Shown one piece after another: positions 33,621 through 43,130 of a DNA stretch of 64,000 bases. The position numbers were made by a program, and so were the translations under genes. The DNA is from Moraxellaceae bacterium. GTDB taxonomy: Bacteria; Pseudomonadota; Gammaproteobacteria; Pseudomonadales; Moraxellaceae. The stretch spans positions 186,001-250,000 of the forward strand of contig JACKNZ010000005.1 in NCBI GenBank assembly GCA_024234595.1. The letters run 5' to 3'. Below the pieces are notes generated by a model. The model was not told the DNA's origin. It did no database searches and saw nothing but the letters and a program-made list of their open reading frames with translations. Numbering within the stretch: position 1 is the stretch's first letter; each line of letters opens with the position of its first letter.

Positions 33621-34046
33621 TTATTTGAGGGTAGCTCTATACGCTGGCCACACTATTCCTAATAAACCAATAGCCGCCCCTTTAGACATATCAAACCAGT
33701 CAAAATGGTCACGCCATACACTAATTTGGCCGTTTTTGACTTCAAACGTACCACACACCCAAAAAGACACTTTAAAATTTTTGAAGCTTAAAATATCAGT
33801 ACGCTCGGTCATTACGACATGGCCTTGTGTGGCAATATGATGGGTTTTGACTTCAAAGCCCATACCTGCTTTTGCTAATAGGGTAAATAACTTAATGACT
33901 TGCTCGCTACCTGTGATAGTCGGTAAAGAAACATTGGTATAACGTAAATCTGCAGCTAATAGTTGTGTGGCCGTTGCTATGTCTTTGTTAGCCAAAGCAT
34001 CTAAAAAGCTTTGTACTATCTCAGCGTTGCTTAAAGTATTCATCAT
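33621..34046 (-). CDS. Limonene-1,2-epoxide hydrolase/NTF2-like protein
   Basis: A 141-residue cone-shaped NTF2-like protein, start at ATG 34046 with AAGAGA upstream. The Arg-Asp of the LEH active site is seen in MTERTDIL and the second Asp in WRDHFDWFD, so the epoxide-hydrolase triad appears complete. Natural substrate unknown; steroid or fatty epoxides are possible by analogy with mycobacterial EphG. Probably co-transcribed with the flavoprotein downstream. Confidence 0.8.
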   Translation of the reverse strand: MMNTLSNAEIVQSFLDALANKDIATATQLLAADLRYTNVSLPTITGSEQVIKLFTLLAKAGMGFEVKTHHIATQGHVVMTERTDILSFKNFKVSFWVCGTFEVKNGQISVWRDHFDWFDMSKGAAIGLLGIVWPAYRATLK

Positions 34047-34076
34047 CACGTCTCTTACTTAGGTTAAAATTTGACA

Positions 34077-35459
34077 TTAAACCACTTTACTGACTCTAAA
34101 ACGACGGCCTTTAATTTGACCAGATTGCAAACGCTTTAAAGCTTGATGGGCAAACTGATTTTTGATGGCCACATAAGCACGAATATCAAAAATATCTATC
34201 TTACCAACATCTGCGCCTGCCAATCCGCCTTCACCTGTTAATGCGCCCAAAATATCGGTGGGGCGTAATTTATCTTTGCGACCGCCTTCAATACACAAGG
34301 TGGTCATGCTAGCTTTTAAAGGGGCTGTTGTTGTGTTTGCTAAAAGGCTTAAATCCAACCATTCTACTTTGATTTTTTGGTAGTCTTCTATTGCCACCAC
34401 CCGTGAGGCTTCTTTTGGCGCACACAAACTAAAGGCTAAACCTTGATTTCCTGCACGGCCTGTGCGACCAATACGGTGAATATGCACTTCGGGGTCATAG
34501 GCTAGCTCAAAGTTAATCACAGCACTCAGGTCTTTAATATCCAAACCGCGTGCAGCGACATCGGTGGCCACTAAAACAGGACAACTTTTATTAGCAAAAC
34601 GCAATAACACTTGCTCACGGTCACGCTGTTCTAAATCACCATGCAGCGTTAAAACATCAAAACCTTTGCTATCCAAAAACTCGGTTAAGTCATTGCAATC
34701 GGCTTTGGTATTACAAAAAATCACCGTCGATTCGGGACGATAATGCGCCAATAATTTAATCACCGCCGCAGGTTTATCCTGATAACTCAATTCAATAAAT
34801 TGTTGAGTGATATGTTTGCTGTCATGTTGGGCTTCAACTTCAATCACCACAGGCGTTTGCAAAATACGCTGACTCATTGCTTGAATGGCATCAGGATACG
34901 TGGCAGAAAATAATAGACTTTGGCGTGTGGTTGGTGTTTTTTTGGCGATTTGATGAATATCTTCTTCAAAGCCCATATCCAACATACGGTCAGCTTCGTC
35001 CAACACTAAAACTTTGATTTTGTTGAGTGCGAGAGTGTTTCGATGCAAATGGTCTAAGACACGCCCTGTTGTGCCAACCACAATATGAGGAGCTTGTTCT
35101 AAAGAATTGATTTGATGGCCAATCGCTGTACCACCACACAAGGTTAGTAATTTGATGTTAGGCATAAAACGCGCTAAAGCACGAATTTCTTTGCTGACTT
35201 GCTCGGCCAATTCACGCGTAGGACACAAGACTAAGGCTTGAGTATGATAACTGACAGGGTCAATTTGATTTAATAAGGCTAAGCCAAAGGCGGCTGTTTT
35301 ACCACTGCCTGTTTTAGCTTTTGCCAAAACATCTTTGCCTGCCAACATAGCGGGTAAACTTTGTTGTTGAATGGCGGTCATTTGTTGGTAGCCCAACGAC
35401 TCCACACTTTGCAATAACTCAGGCAATAACGGTAAAGAACTAAAAGCGGCAATGGTCAT
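34077..35459 (-). CDS. dbpA: ATP-dependent RNA helicase, 23S rRNA-specific
   Basis: Start taken at ATG 35459 (MTIAAFSSL, 460 aa) rather than a TTG four codons before. The DEAD-box core is complete: AKTGSGKTAA, PTRELAEQ, VLDEADRMLDMGF, FSATYPD and HRIGRTGRAG. The C-terminal 75 residues (LCIEGGRKDKLRPTDILGAL...) are the DbpA RNA-binding domain that recognises hairpin 92 of 23S rRNA in 50S assembly. Typical length. Confidence 0.95.
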   Translation of the reverse strand: MTIAAFSSLPLLPELLQSVESLGYQQMTAIQQQSLPAMLAGKDVLAKAKTGSGKTAAFGLALLNQIDPVSYHTQALVLCPTRELAEQVSKEIRALARFMPNIKLLTLCGGTAIGHQINSLEQAPHIVVGTTGRVLDHLHRNTLALNKIKVLVLDEADRMLDMGFEEDIHQIAKKTPTTRQSLLFSATYPDAIQAMSQRILQTPVVIEVEAQHDSKHITQQFIELSYQDKPAAVIKLLAHYRPESTVIFCNTKADCNDLTEFLDSKGFDVLTLHGDLEQRDREQVLLRFANKSCPVLVATDVAARGLDIKDLSAVINFELAYDPEVHIHRIGRTGRAGNQGLAFSLCAPKEASRVVAIEDYQKIKVEWLDLSLLANTTTAPLKASMTTLCIEGGRKDKLRPTDILGALTGEGGLAGADVGKIDIFDIRAYVAIKNQFAHQALKRLQSGQIKGRRFRVSKVV

Positions 35460-35496
35460 AACAACACTCAAACAGGCTAAAAAACAAAACGGCGCA

Positions 35497-36003
35497 TCAT
35501 AACCGAGTTTTGCTCAAAACCACTAAGTTTTCTCCTCTTAAATCTTTTAATAACAACTCTCCGTTTGCTGCTACTTTAAACTCACCATATCGCGCCTGAG
35601 CATATAAATCACTCTTTCCTTCTTCAAAAAAGAAGGCATTGGTGGCAAATTTAATTTTTCCTTCACGCACTCGATAACGCATGGCTATTTGTTGAGGATT
35701 AACTACATTAGCTAAATTATCTTGTAGTTGAACAAACTCACCTATCCCTTGAGCATTAACATTAACCACCACATAGCCATCGGCATTTTGGGTTTTATCG
35801 TGTGTTAATTGTGGAGTTATGTCTTGTTCTAGCTTAAAACGCAAGGCCATATAATCCCCTTGCATTAAAGACCGTGGGTCAACAGGTGCAAGGGCTAAAA
35901 ACACCGTTTTACCATTGGCTAATAACTGCTCTTTGTGCCAAATAGACATATTAACCGCGCCTAAAATACACAAGCCCATGACTAATACCATGTATTTACG
36001 CAT
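35497..36003 (-). CDS. GDYXXLXY domain protein
   Basis: Start taken at ATG 36003 (MRKYMVLV, 168 aa). A single N-terminal helix anchors a periplasmic domain carrying LMQGDYMALRF, the GDYXXLXY signature, followed by RYRVREGKIKFATNAFFFEEG. Function is unknown. It is the last gene of the three-gene set with the DUF4401 and DUF2157 membrane proteins, and overlaps the DUF4401 gene by eight bases. Confidence 0.85.
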   Translation of the reverse strand: MRKYMVLVMGLCILGAVNMSIWHKEQLLANGKTVFLALAPVDPRSLMQGDYMALRFKLEQDITPQLTHDKTQNADGYVVVNVNAQGIGEFVQLQDNLANVVNPQQIAMRYRVREGKIKFATNAFFFEEGKSDLYAQARYGEFKVAANGELLLKDLRGENLVVLSKTRL

Positions 36004-37054
36004 CTTGCTTCTCCATCCACACATGGCCAATTTTGCGCAATAGCAATAAAAACAGACCCGTTGCGATTAACAAATACGATTTATTAAGTAAAGTCATGTC
36101 CAACATATAATAGTAACGCGCTAAATACAGCCAAAAACTGGCTGTGCCAATCGCCAACAACACCCTATTACCATTCGCAAAACCCAATAAAATAAATGAC
36201 CATGCCACCGCCAAGCCCATCGCTTCTTGCGAAACAGCCGCCAAACACACCGCCGCAACTAAGGCGACCATGCCTTGCTTAGAATTAAAAGCGACCTGAT
36301 AACGCTGCAATAACATCGCCACCATTAACACAAAAATAGCCGCTAACAACACTTCGTTTAAGGGAATAAAAAATTGACCACTGGCGACTTGATAATGATG
36401 ATTGATACTGGCCAACTCATGAGCGCTTAACAAGGTCATGCTGTGCATATTCAGCGCGGCAAAAGTCAACGCATAAGCGATAGGACGTACACGCTCACTA
36501 TAAACAAGCCACTTAGATTCTGTGAGCCAAATAAAGGTGACTGCACCCACGACCAAAGCTGGCATTAACCACACAATCGGCCAACTCACACACAGCACCA
36601 CTAAAGACCAAATCGCCAACGAAGCCGACAAAAAGCGATGAATAAACGAAGGCATCAGCCACGCCAAACTTGCGCCCATCGCAAACATTAACCACCAGCC
36701 CGATGTAGAGTTGGCTAATAACTCACGCCAAGAAAACACACACAAACTTTGGCCTGTTAAACTCATTACTAAAGCAAATTGAGCGATAAAATCACTGTTT
36801 TTGAGCTTATAAACAACATAAGCCCCAACAATGAACATCACCCCAAAAACCAAAGCAAGCGACTCTTGGCGCAAAAAATCATGAAAAATAGCAAACAGCG
36901 AACCCAACAAAAACCATGCTGCAAACCAGCCTGTTAAACCTTGTAACACACGTAAATACCAAGGGTTGTTAACAATTTGCGTGGGGGGCATATCGCCACT
37001 GACTAATCCTGCTTGCTGCAATGTATGCCATAACTCGTGGTCTTGCTTAGTCAT
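35996..37054 (-). CDS. DUF4401 multi-spanning membrane protein
   Basis: A 352-residue protein with about ten hydrophobic segments and a short cytoplasmic start (LWHTLQQAGLVSGDMP). The family is named for its constant pairing with DUF2157 and GDYXXLXY proteins, which is exactly the context here. It overlaps both neighbours by eight bases. No catalytic motif seen; the trio probably forms one membrane complex, which is inference. Confidence 0.85.
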   Translation of the reverse strand: MTKQDHELWHTLQQAGLVSGDMPPTQIVNNPWYLRVLQGLTGWFAAWFLLGSLFAIFHDFLRQESLALVFGVMFIVGAYVVYKLKNSDFIAQFALVMSLTGQSLCVFSWRELLANSTSGWWLMFAMGASLAWLMPSFIHRFLSASLAIWSLVVLCVSWPIVWLMPALVVGAVTFIWLTESKWLVYSERVRPIAYALTFAALNMHSMTLLSAHELASINHHYQVASGQFFIPLNEVLLAAIFVLMVAMLLQRYQVAFNSKQGMVALVAAVCLAAVSQEAMGLAVAWSFILLGFANGNRVLLAIGTASFWLYLARYYYMLDMTLLNKSYLLIATGLFLLLLRKIGHVWMEKQDA

Positions 37055-38021
37055 GGTGTAACTCCTGAGCTAAACCTTTTAACCATCGAATCACAATGCC
37101 TGATGTAAATATCACCCACAAGGCCAATAAAAATAACACTGCACCATCTTTAGCTTTAAACAATACTTCGCCAAGCCATGCCGTTGACAAAATAATCACG
37201 CTAAAACTTGCGCCCGCTAACATAAATAAATCGTTGATTTTATAACGATACACACCATAAAAAATCGCTAACCACAGGCCATAAACTATCGGTACATAAG
37301 CGGTTTTATCACCATGACTAAAAATAAAACTTAACATCAGCCACGTCATATTAAAACCAGTCGTCATCGCTAACAAACGCACTTCGCTGCGTCCTTTTAG
37401 CCATTCATGACGTATAGCGGCTAATTCCCATACCAACAACGCCATGCTATTAAAGGCAAATAAAGCCATTTGTAAGGTATCACCACTAAATAGCACTCCA
37501 AAAATGCCGCCAAAAACGCTGTAATACAAAAACAAACTCAGGTTAACTAATAGCAGCCAAAGCAGCCATAAACTAGCCAGTTGTGACAACATTGCCCACG
37601 GTGTAATCAATAATGCCCACATAAAAAACAATTGCCACGTATCCGCCCCTGTTTGATAGGTTTGGCCATAAAAAGCCAACAACACCCCCACAAATACCGA
37701 AGCCGCTAACACAAAAAATTTAGCTGATGCTTTGTGAAAGTAATAAGCATATCCTGCCAAACTAGCGATGACTAAACACTCAATGAGTGCAAATTTATGA
37801 AAACGGGTAATTTCTTGCCAATTAAAGGCAAAGAAAAACATCACGCCAATAAGCAATAAGCCACCGCCATTGGCTAATAGTAGTTTGTCTAAAAAACTAA
37901 ACCAGTGTTGGGGTGTGGGAGTGACGTTGGCGAGTTTAAGGGCTTGATTAAGCTGTTGTGGTGACAGTTTTTGTTGGGCTGTCCATTGTTGAAACAGAGC
38001 TTTAGCGCGTGAGGGGGTCAT
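37047..38021 (-). CDS. DUF2157 membrane protein
   Basis: A 324-residue protein with a soluble N-terminus (ALFQQWTAQQKLSPQQLNQAL, about residues 9-29) and eight or nine TM segments. First gene of the DUF2157-DUF4401-GDYXXLXY set. An aromatic-rich pattern (NWQEITRFHKFALIE) around residue 70 is typical of DUF2157. Function unknown. It follows the sohB terminator by a few bases, so a promoter must lie within that short gap or in sohB. Confidence 0.85.
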   Translation of the reverse strand: MTPSRAKALFQQWTAQQKLSPQQLNQALKLANVTPTPQHWFSFLDKLLLANGGGLLLIGVMFFFAFNWQEITRFHKFALIECLVIASLAGYAYYFHKASAKFFVLAASVFVGVLLAFYGQTYQTGADTWQLFFMWALLITPWAMLSQLASLWLLWLLLVNLSLFLYYSVFGGIFGVLFSGDTLQMALFAFNSMALLVWELAAIRHEWLKGRSEVRLLAMTTGFNMTWLMLSFIFSHGDKTAYVPIVYGLWLAIFYGVYRYKINDLFMLAGASFSVIILSTAWLGEVLFKAKDGAVLFLLALWVIFTSGIVIRWLKGLAQELHHD

Positions 38022-38035
38022 TGTTATTCCTTATA

Positions 38036-38060
38036 ACAAAAAACCGCCATCGGGCGGTTC
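38036..38060 (-). terminator. sohB terminator
   Basis: On the minus strand GAACCGCCCGATGGCGGTT followed by a run of six T; sits between the sohB stop and the DUF2157 start. Confidence 0.8.
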
Positions 38061-38068
38061 TTTTGGTG

Positions 38069-39106
38069 TTAAAACTTAGGCTTTTGTACAAGGCGTTCCC
38101 ACCATTTAACCAACACGCCATCTAAGGTTGCGCCTGCGGTTAGCCCGACTTTTTGCATAAAGTTTTGTTTGTGAACAAAGCGAATAGCAAAAATATCGGC
38201 AGTTTTGCTGGCATTGAGCAAATATTCGTCACTGGTCATGAGCTTATCGACCAAGCTCAAACCTAAGGCTTGTTTACCGTACCAATGCTCGCCTGTCGCT
38301 ACTTTTTCGATGTCTAATTGCGGACGATAATCACTGACAAACTCTTTAAATAAGCTATGAGTATCTTCTAAATCAGCAATAAACTTTTGCCGACCCGCTT
38401 CGGTGTTTTCGCCAAATACTGTTAAAGTACGTTTGTATTCACCTGCAGTTAACACTTCGTAGTCAATATCCCATTTATCAAGTAAACGATGAAAATTAGG
38501 TAATTGTGCCACGACACCAATTGAGCCAATAATCGCAAAAGGTGCAGCAATAATAGTATTAGCCAAACAAGCCATCATATAACCGCCACTAGCCGCGACT
38601 TTATCCACACAAATTGTTAAGGGCAGCTGCGCATCACGAACACGCGCCAGTTGCGAAGCAGCCAAGCCATAACCATGCACCATGCCGCCTGCGCTTTCTA
38701 AATTAACCACTACTTCGTCAGTGTCTTTATTAGCAATACTTAAAATGGCGGTAATTTCTTGACGTAGGTTATCGGTAGCAGAAGCACGAATATCGCCATT
38801 AAAATTAACCACATAAACACGTTTTTTGTTGTCCTCTTTTGGCTCTTTTTCGGCTTTTTTATCTTTTTCTTTTTGATTTTTAAAATAGGCTTTAAGCGCA
38901 TTTCTGTCTAAAACCGTCATGCGTAAGGTATTAGCAAAGTGTTCAAAACGCTCATTAAGGCGCATGACCTCTATATCGCCATCTTCTTCATGATGACGAC
39001 GACGCTCACCGACATTAGCAATCGTAATAATAATAAACAGTGCCGCTATCACTACCGTGACGGCTTTGGCCAAAAACAAACCATACTGTAACAGCAAATC
39101 AATCAT
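38069..39106 (-). CDS. sohB: Inner-membrane S49 peptidase SohB
   Basis: A 345-residue protease with an N-terminal membrane helix (about residues 12-32), a charged Lys/Glu-rich linker and an S49 domain. The nucleophile Ser lies in DKVAASGGYMMACLA and the general-base Lys in AGEYKRTLTVF, the Ser-Lys dyad of SppA-type enzymes. The length and the single catalytic domain are those of SohB. A good terminator follows. Confidence 0.94.
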   Translation of the reverse strand: MIDLLLQYGLFLAKAVTVVIAALFIIITIANVGERRRHHEEDGDIEVMRLNERFEHFANTLRMTVLDRNALKAYFKNQKEKDKKAEKEPKEDNKKRVYVVNFNGDIRASATDNLRQEITAILSIANKDTDEVVVNLESAGGMVHGYGLAASQLARVRDAQLPLTICVDKVAASGGYMMACLANTIIAAPFAIIGSIGVVAQLPNFHRLLDKWDIDYEVLTAGEYKRTLTVFGENTEAGRQKFIADLEDTHSLFKEFVSDYRPQLDIEKVATGEHWYGKQALGLSLVDKLMTSDEYLLNASKTADIFAIRFVHKQNFMQKVGLTAGATLDGVLVKWWERLVQKPKF

Positions 39107-39142
39107 AGCCTGTCCTAAAAAGATAAAATTCAGCCGCGTAGC

Positions 39143-39940
39143 TTAACGAGTTTTTTGGGCTAACTCTGTGACTGTTGCGTGAATAATTTGGGCGGCAATA
39201 CTGCCTTTAGGGGGAATTTCGGGCAATTCATCATGTTTAAAAAATTGGGCATCCATGATTTCTTCTTCTTGTAATACCAGTTCTCCACCTGCCCATTCTG
39301 CCGTAAAACCCAACATTAAATTACTTGGGAAAGGCCATGCCTGACTGCCAAAATAACGAATATTTTTTACTTTTATCCCTACTTCTTCCAACACTTCACG
39401 TTCAACCGCTTGCTCTAAAGTTTCGCCAGCTTCGACAAATCCTGCCAATAAACTATACATAGGACGGTTAAAACGTTGCGCTCGCGCTAACAAAATACAA
39501 TCCGCTTTAGTAATAGCAACAATCACACAAGGGTTAATACGTGGATACTGCGAATACTGACAGCTAGGGCAAACCAAAGCACGCTCACCCTGTGGATGTG
39601 GCACAGTTGCTGTACCACAACGACTGCAAAATCGGTGACTTTTTGCCCACTCTAACACTTGAGACGCAGTGCCAGCCAAAGAAAACTTATCGCTATTAAC
39701 CGCCACCAACAAAGAGCGCAAATGTTGAAAATGATAGCCTTCTGGCGGAGAAACTTCTTGAGCAAGCTCAACAGCATACACCGCATGGTCATTAAAAAAA
39801 CCGATGTGATACTGCTGTTCGACAGTTATGCCAAATTGTTGCAAATGCGCCGCTAAGGGAAAATCAAGGTCAACGGAGTTAACTAATAACTCCTGACCTT
39901 TAAATAGCAACCAACGTGTGGCATCCAGTGCGTGTGTCAT
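39143..39940 (-). CDS. nudC: NAD(H) pyrophosphatase / RNA decapping Nudix hydrolase
   Basis: Cleaves NAD(H) and removes NAD caps from RNA. The 265-residue protein has a four-Cys zinc ribbon (CSRCG and CPSC, about residues 97-120), the Nudix box GFVEAGETLEQAVEREVLEEVG, and the NADH-specific SQAWPFPSNLMLGF. The ATG overlaps the fimL stop by one base. The fimL-nudC order is the one I recall in Pseudomonas aeruginosa. Confidence 0.95.
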   Translation of the reverse strand: MTHALDATRWLLFKGQELLVNSVDLDFPLAAHLQQFGITVEQQYHIGFFNDHAVYAVELAQEVSPPEGYHFQHLRSLLVAVNSDKFSLAGTASQVLEWAKSHRFCSRCGTATVPHPQGERALVCPSCQYSQYPRINPCVIVAITKADCILLARAQRFNRPMYSLLAGFVEAGETLEQAVEREVLEEVGIKVKNIRYFGSQAWPFPSNLMLGFTAEWAGGELVLQEEEIMDAQFFKHDELPEIPPKGSIAAQIIHATVTELAQKTR

Positions 39941-41634
39941 TAAGCCGCCTGTTGTCTAGGAACAGGATAACCTAACTCGGCCAACGCACTTTCAGCAATA
40001 TCAAATACATTTTCGCTAACTGGTTTGTTAACTTCCAGACTTTCTAAGAAGTAGTCCACACAGGCAATCACATCGGCAAAGTTTTCGATAATATTCATGG
40101 CTGGCAATTTTTTGCTTGCTACCCATGTTTCTACAAAACCAACGGCTGTACGTAATACCACTGCACCTCTAGGCACACCCAAAAACTCTAAACCACCACT
40201 ACTGGCCTGTAGGGTAGTTGGCACATTAGATAAGTGCATTGGGTCTTCGCCATTGGTTTCAAGATAGGACAAAATCGAGCGTTTGACCAAAGATAAATTG
40301 CCACGGGTTTCCTGTACCAAGAAACTACGCGCTTCATCAAGTTGATGCAAAGAAATACGGGTATTATTAACGACTGTTTGTGCACCAGGAGTCATCTCTT
40401 TGTCGAGCGTAGCAACCGCATTGTCGGCTTGTAGCAACACGTCAAACAGCATATTTAAAGCATTTTCGGTAGGAACATCTGTCCATTGACCTACTACAAT
40501 CGACTGCTGACGCATGGCATTAGCCACATCGTTTAAGCCTAACATTATCAATGTTTGAGATGCTTTTAAGATAGAAGCGGCAACAGATTCATAGCTATTT
40601 TCTTCTTCGTCATCATCCGTGCTGCGTGTTGCACCACGCGCAATCACGTCCAAAATTTCTTTAATATGGGTAATATCTTCTTTGAGTACCGTTGCAACGG
40701 TTTTAATAACCGAACCACCTGGCCCAAACATGGTATTGCTTTGAATTTTGAGCTGTGTTTGGCTAATACAAGAGCTTGATAAGTCAAACTCGCGTTGTAC
40801 TTCTTGTACTTTTGCCCCTGTTTCGCCCAAACCTACTACCGCTAAACTATTGGCCAATACGGTCATTTCTACAGGTTGATTAGTCCCCTGTGGCAACACT
40901 AACAGCTTGAGCTGTTGCTCAATTTGAGCCAACAACTGCTTACGAGCAGCATTTAACTCCACACCTTGAGAGAACGCCTCTAAGGCGGCCTCACCAACCC
41001 ACCATAACAAGGCCAGTGGTTTGCCTGTGCATAATTGCGTTGCTCTTTCTAAAGCGCGACGCATTAAACGAAAATGGACTGGCTGGGCTTGGTCTTTGAG
41101 CAGGTTAATCGTGCCAATTTGATACATCAAGCGGATGCGTTTGGCCAAAGCCACTGCTTGCGCATGATCAATCGCTAATGGTTCAACAATATTGCAATCA
41201 GGCAAAAATGGCACATCTAAAAAGTAGCCTTCGCCTAGCGGTGTTAAACCTAAGGCGTGACGTGATTCGTTGATAGAAGGAATTAACAATTGTGGCAAAT
41301 TAACGGCTTTAATTTGCACATATTCTAAATAACGCCCTAATACCATCATGCCACTGCCTAAAGCAGAATAATAAATATCAGGTGTTTTTTCTTGTAATTC
41401 ATTGACTTGACGCAACAATGCAAACAATACTTCGGCAAGTTCAGCTGCGCCATGAATATCGATTAAACGTAATGCCCCATACACTTGCTCCATTTGCTCG
41501 ACGCTTTCGGCTAAAGGCGCATTGTTGGCATTATCTTCTACAAAAGTGCTTAATGCACCCTCTATTTGTGCCAAAGACACATCGACTTCTGGCTTAATTA
41601 AATTGAGTGCCGTTACATCTATTCTGGGAAGCAT
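39940..41634 (-). CDS. fimL: FimL-like regulator of type IV pili/twitching
   Basis: A 564-residue helical cytoplasmic protein resembling the N-terminal, Hpt-like part of ChpA. Length is close to P. aeruginosa FimL (about 560), and the gene is coupled to nudC in the same order as there. FimL acts with the Chp system to raise cAMP and promote twitching. No phosphotransfer His motif stands out. No pil or chp genes are in the window, so its partners lie elsewhere. Identity rests on length, character and context, not on a diagnostic motif. Confidence 0.75.
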   Translation of the reverse strand: MLPRIDVTALNLIKPEVDVSLAQIEGALSTFVEDNANNAPLAESVEQMEQVYGALRLIDIHGAAELAEVLFALLRQVNELQEKTPDIYYSALGSGMMVLGRYLEYVQIKAVNLPQLLIPSINESRHALGLTPLGEGYFLDVPFLPDCNIVEPLAIDHAQAVALAKRIRLMYQIGTINLLKDQAQPVHFRLMRRALERATQLCTGKPLALLWWVGEAALEAFSQGVELNAARKQLLAQIEQQLKLLVLPQGTNQPVEMTVLANSLAVVGLGETGAKVQEVQREFDLSSSCISQTQLKIQSNTMFGPGGSVIKTVATVLKEDITHIKEILDVIARGATRSTDDDEEENSYESVAASILKASQTLIMLGLNDVANAMRQQSIVVGQWTDVPTENALNMLFDVLLQADNAVATLDKEMTPGAQTVVNNTRISLHQLDEARSFLVQETRGNLSLVKRSILSYLETNGEDPMHLSNVPTTLQASSGGLEFLGVPRGAVVLRTAVGFVETWVASKKLPAMNIIENFADVIACVDYFLESLEVNKPVSENVFDIAESALAELGYPVPRQQAA

Positions 41635-41964
41635 GGGTTCCTTCCTGTATCGTTAAGTTGAGTTTGTTAAGTTATTTTTAGTTTATACCTTGTTGTACAG
41701 ATAGCATAAACATTTTAGGACTTACGCGGTTATCGCTTATTTGTTCACGCCCTCACCCTCCGCTACGCTCCTCCCTCTCCCTGAGGGAGAGGGTTGGGGT
41801 GAGGGTGCAAAACGCGCTAATTTCGGTGAAATGCGTAAGTCCTGATTTATTAAAGCTAAAAATAATGCTTTTGAATCAAGTATGCTAGTGCTTATTTAAA
41901 TCTTATGTACCTAATTCACAAAACACTGTCAATAAATGTGTCAACTTATATCACTTTTATGGCA
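41635..41964. other. Spacer between dnaQ and fimL
   Basis: Contains MITE copy D (41717-41843); the rest is AT-rich with no gene. fimL's promoter is probably in 41640-41716, but no strong hexamer pair was identified. Confidence 0.5.
41717..41843. mobile_element. MITE-like element, copy D
   Basis: A 127-base element with perfect AGGACTTACGC/GCGTAAGTCCT ends. The left arm GGTTATCGCTTATTTGTTCA and right arm GCGCTAATTTCGGTGAAATG match copy B exactly; the core is CCCTCACCC...GGGTGAGGG like copy A in reverse orientation. Confidence 0.85.
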
Positions 41965-42675
41965 CTAAGCCAACACACGCCACACACAAGCACCCTGACT
42001 TGCGCTGTCTATCACTGTTAGACGTTGTTCATGGGCGGCCAACTCATCGTCTTGGGCATAGATTACTTTTAAAGCTGCTCGATTAGCAGGCAGACGTCGA
42101 ATTTCTTCTTGAGCCGCACCTTGACCATCTGCATCATCATGTAAACCTAAACCAACTTGCCCACCTGTCATCGCCAAGTACACATCAGCTAAAATTTCGG
42201 AGTCTAGCAAAGCCCCGTGATAACTACGCTCACGATGGTCAACAAAATAGCGTTTTGCCAAAGCATCTAGGTTATTTTTTTGGGCAGGATGCTTTTGCTT
42301 AGCCAAAACAAGCGTATCTAAAACAGCGCATTGCTCGGTGATATTGCCAAAACTCGCATTAAGTAATCTAAATTCGTGGTTGATAAACCCAATATCAAAC
42401 GGCGCATTGTGAATAATCAGCTCAGCACCTGTGATAAATTGCAAAAATTCGTCTGCAATTTGAGCAAAACGGGGCTTATCGGCTAAAAATTCATTGGTAA
42501 TGCCGTGTACAGCAATGGCTTCTGCTTCTATTTCTCGGTCTGGCTGCAAATAACAATGAAAACTACGCCCCGTTAAACGGCGATTTTCTAGCTCTAAACA
42601 ACCTATTTCAATAATACGATGGCCATCGTTGGGGTTAATGCCTGTGGTTTCGGTATCCAGTACAATTTGTCTCAT
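41965..42675 (-). CDS. dnaQ: DNA polymerase III epsilon subunit (proofreading exonuclease)
   Basis: A 236-residue DEDDh exonuclease. Exo I is VLDTETTGINP, Exo II is HNAPFDIGFINHEF, and Exo III has YHGALLDSEILADVYL with the active His and Asp. The C-terminal tail, which binds the alpha subunit, is present. Its ATG overlaps the rnhA stop (ATGA). In E. coli the two genes are divergent; here they are co-directional, as in Pseudomonas. Confidence 0.96.
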   Translation of the reverse strand: MRQIVLDTETTGINPNDGHRIIEIGCLELENRRLTGRSFHCYLQPDREIEAEAIAVHGITNEFLADKPRFAQIADEFLQFITGAELIIHNAPFDIGFINHEFRLLNASFGNITEQCAVLDTLVLAKQKHPAQKNNLDALAKRYFVDHRERSYHGALLDSEILADVYLAMTGGQVGLGLHDDADGQGAAQEEIRRLPANRAALKVIYAQDDELAAHEQRLTVIDSASQGACVWRVLA

Positions 42676-43130
42676 GTTGTCTTGCCTACTAATTCATCAA
42701 TGGCCTGATTTGCTAATTGGTCTGCGACTTCGTTGCCATAATGCCCCGCGTGACCTTTGACCCAATGCCATTCTATCTGATGACGAGCCGCTTGTTCATC
42801 CAAGGCTTGCCATAAGTCTTTGTTTTTGACTGGTTGATTGGCTGATGTCAGCCAGTTTTTGGCTTTCCAACCCTTTAACCATTCGGTCATGCCCTTTTTA
42901 ACATACTGTGAGTCTGTCCATAGTATCACTTGGCAGGGATGTTTTAAGGCTTGCAAGGCGGCAATACTCCCCATGAGCTCCATACGATTATTGGTAGTAT
43001 GCTGTTCGCTACCGTATAAGCGTTTTTCGATACCTTCATAAATAATTAAAGCCCCCCATCCACCAAGACCGGGGTTCCCTCGACACGCACCATCGCTATA
43101 AATTTCAACTTTTTTGGGATTTATCATCAT
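42672..43130 (-). CDS. rnhA: Ribonuclease HI
   Basis: A 152-residue RNase H: EIYSDGACRGNPG with the first catalytic Asp, NRMELMGSIAAL with the Glu, LWTDSQYVKKG with the second Asp and GHAGHYGNEVADQLAN with the last Asp and His. It degrades RNA in RNA-DNA hybrids. Start at ATG 43130 or 43127. It begins inside the end of the methyltransferase gene (26-base overlap) and is coupled to dnaQ. Confidence 0.96.
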   Translation of the reverse strand: MMINPKKVEIYSDGACRGNPGLGGWGALIIYEGIEKRLYGSEQHTTNNRMELMGSIAALQALKHPCQVILWTDSQYVKKGMTEWLKGWKAKNWLTSANQPVKNKDLWQALDEQAARHQIEWHWVKGHAGHYGNEVADQLANQAIDELVGKTT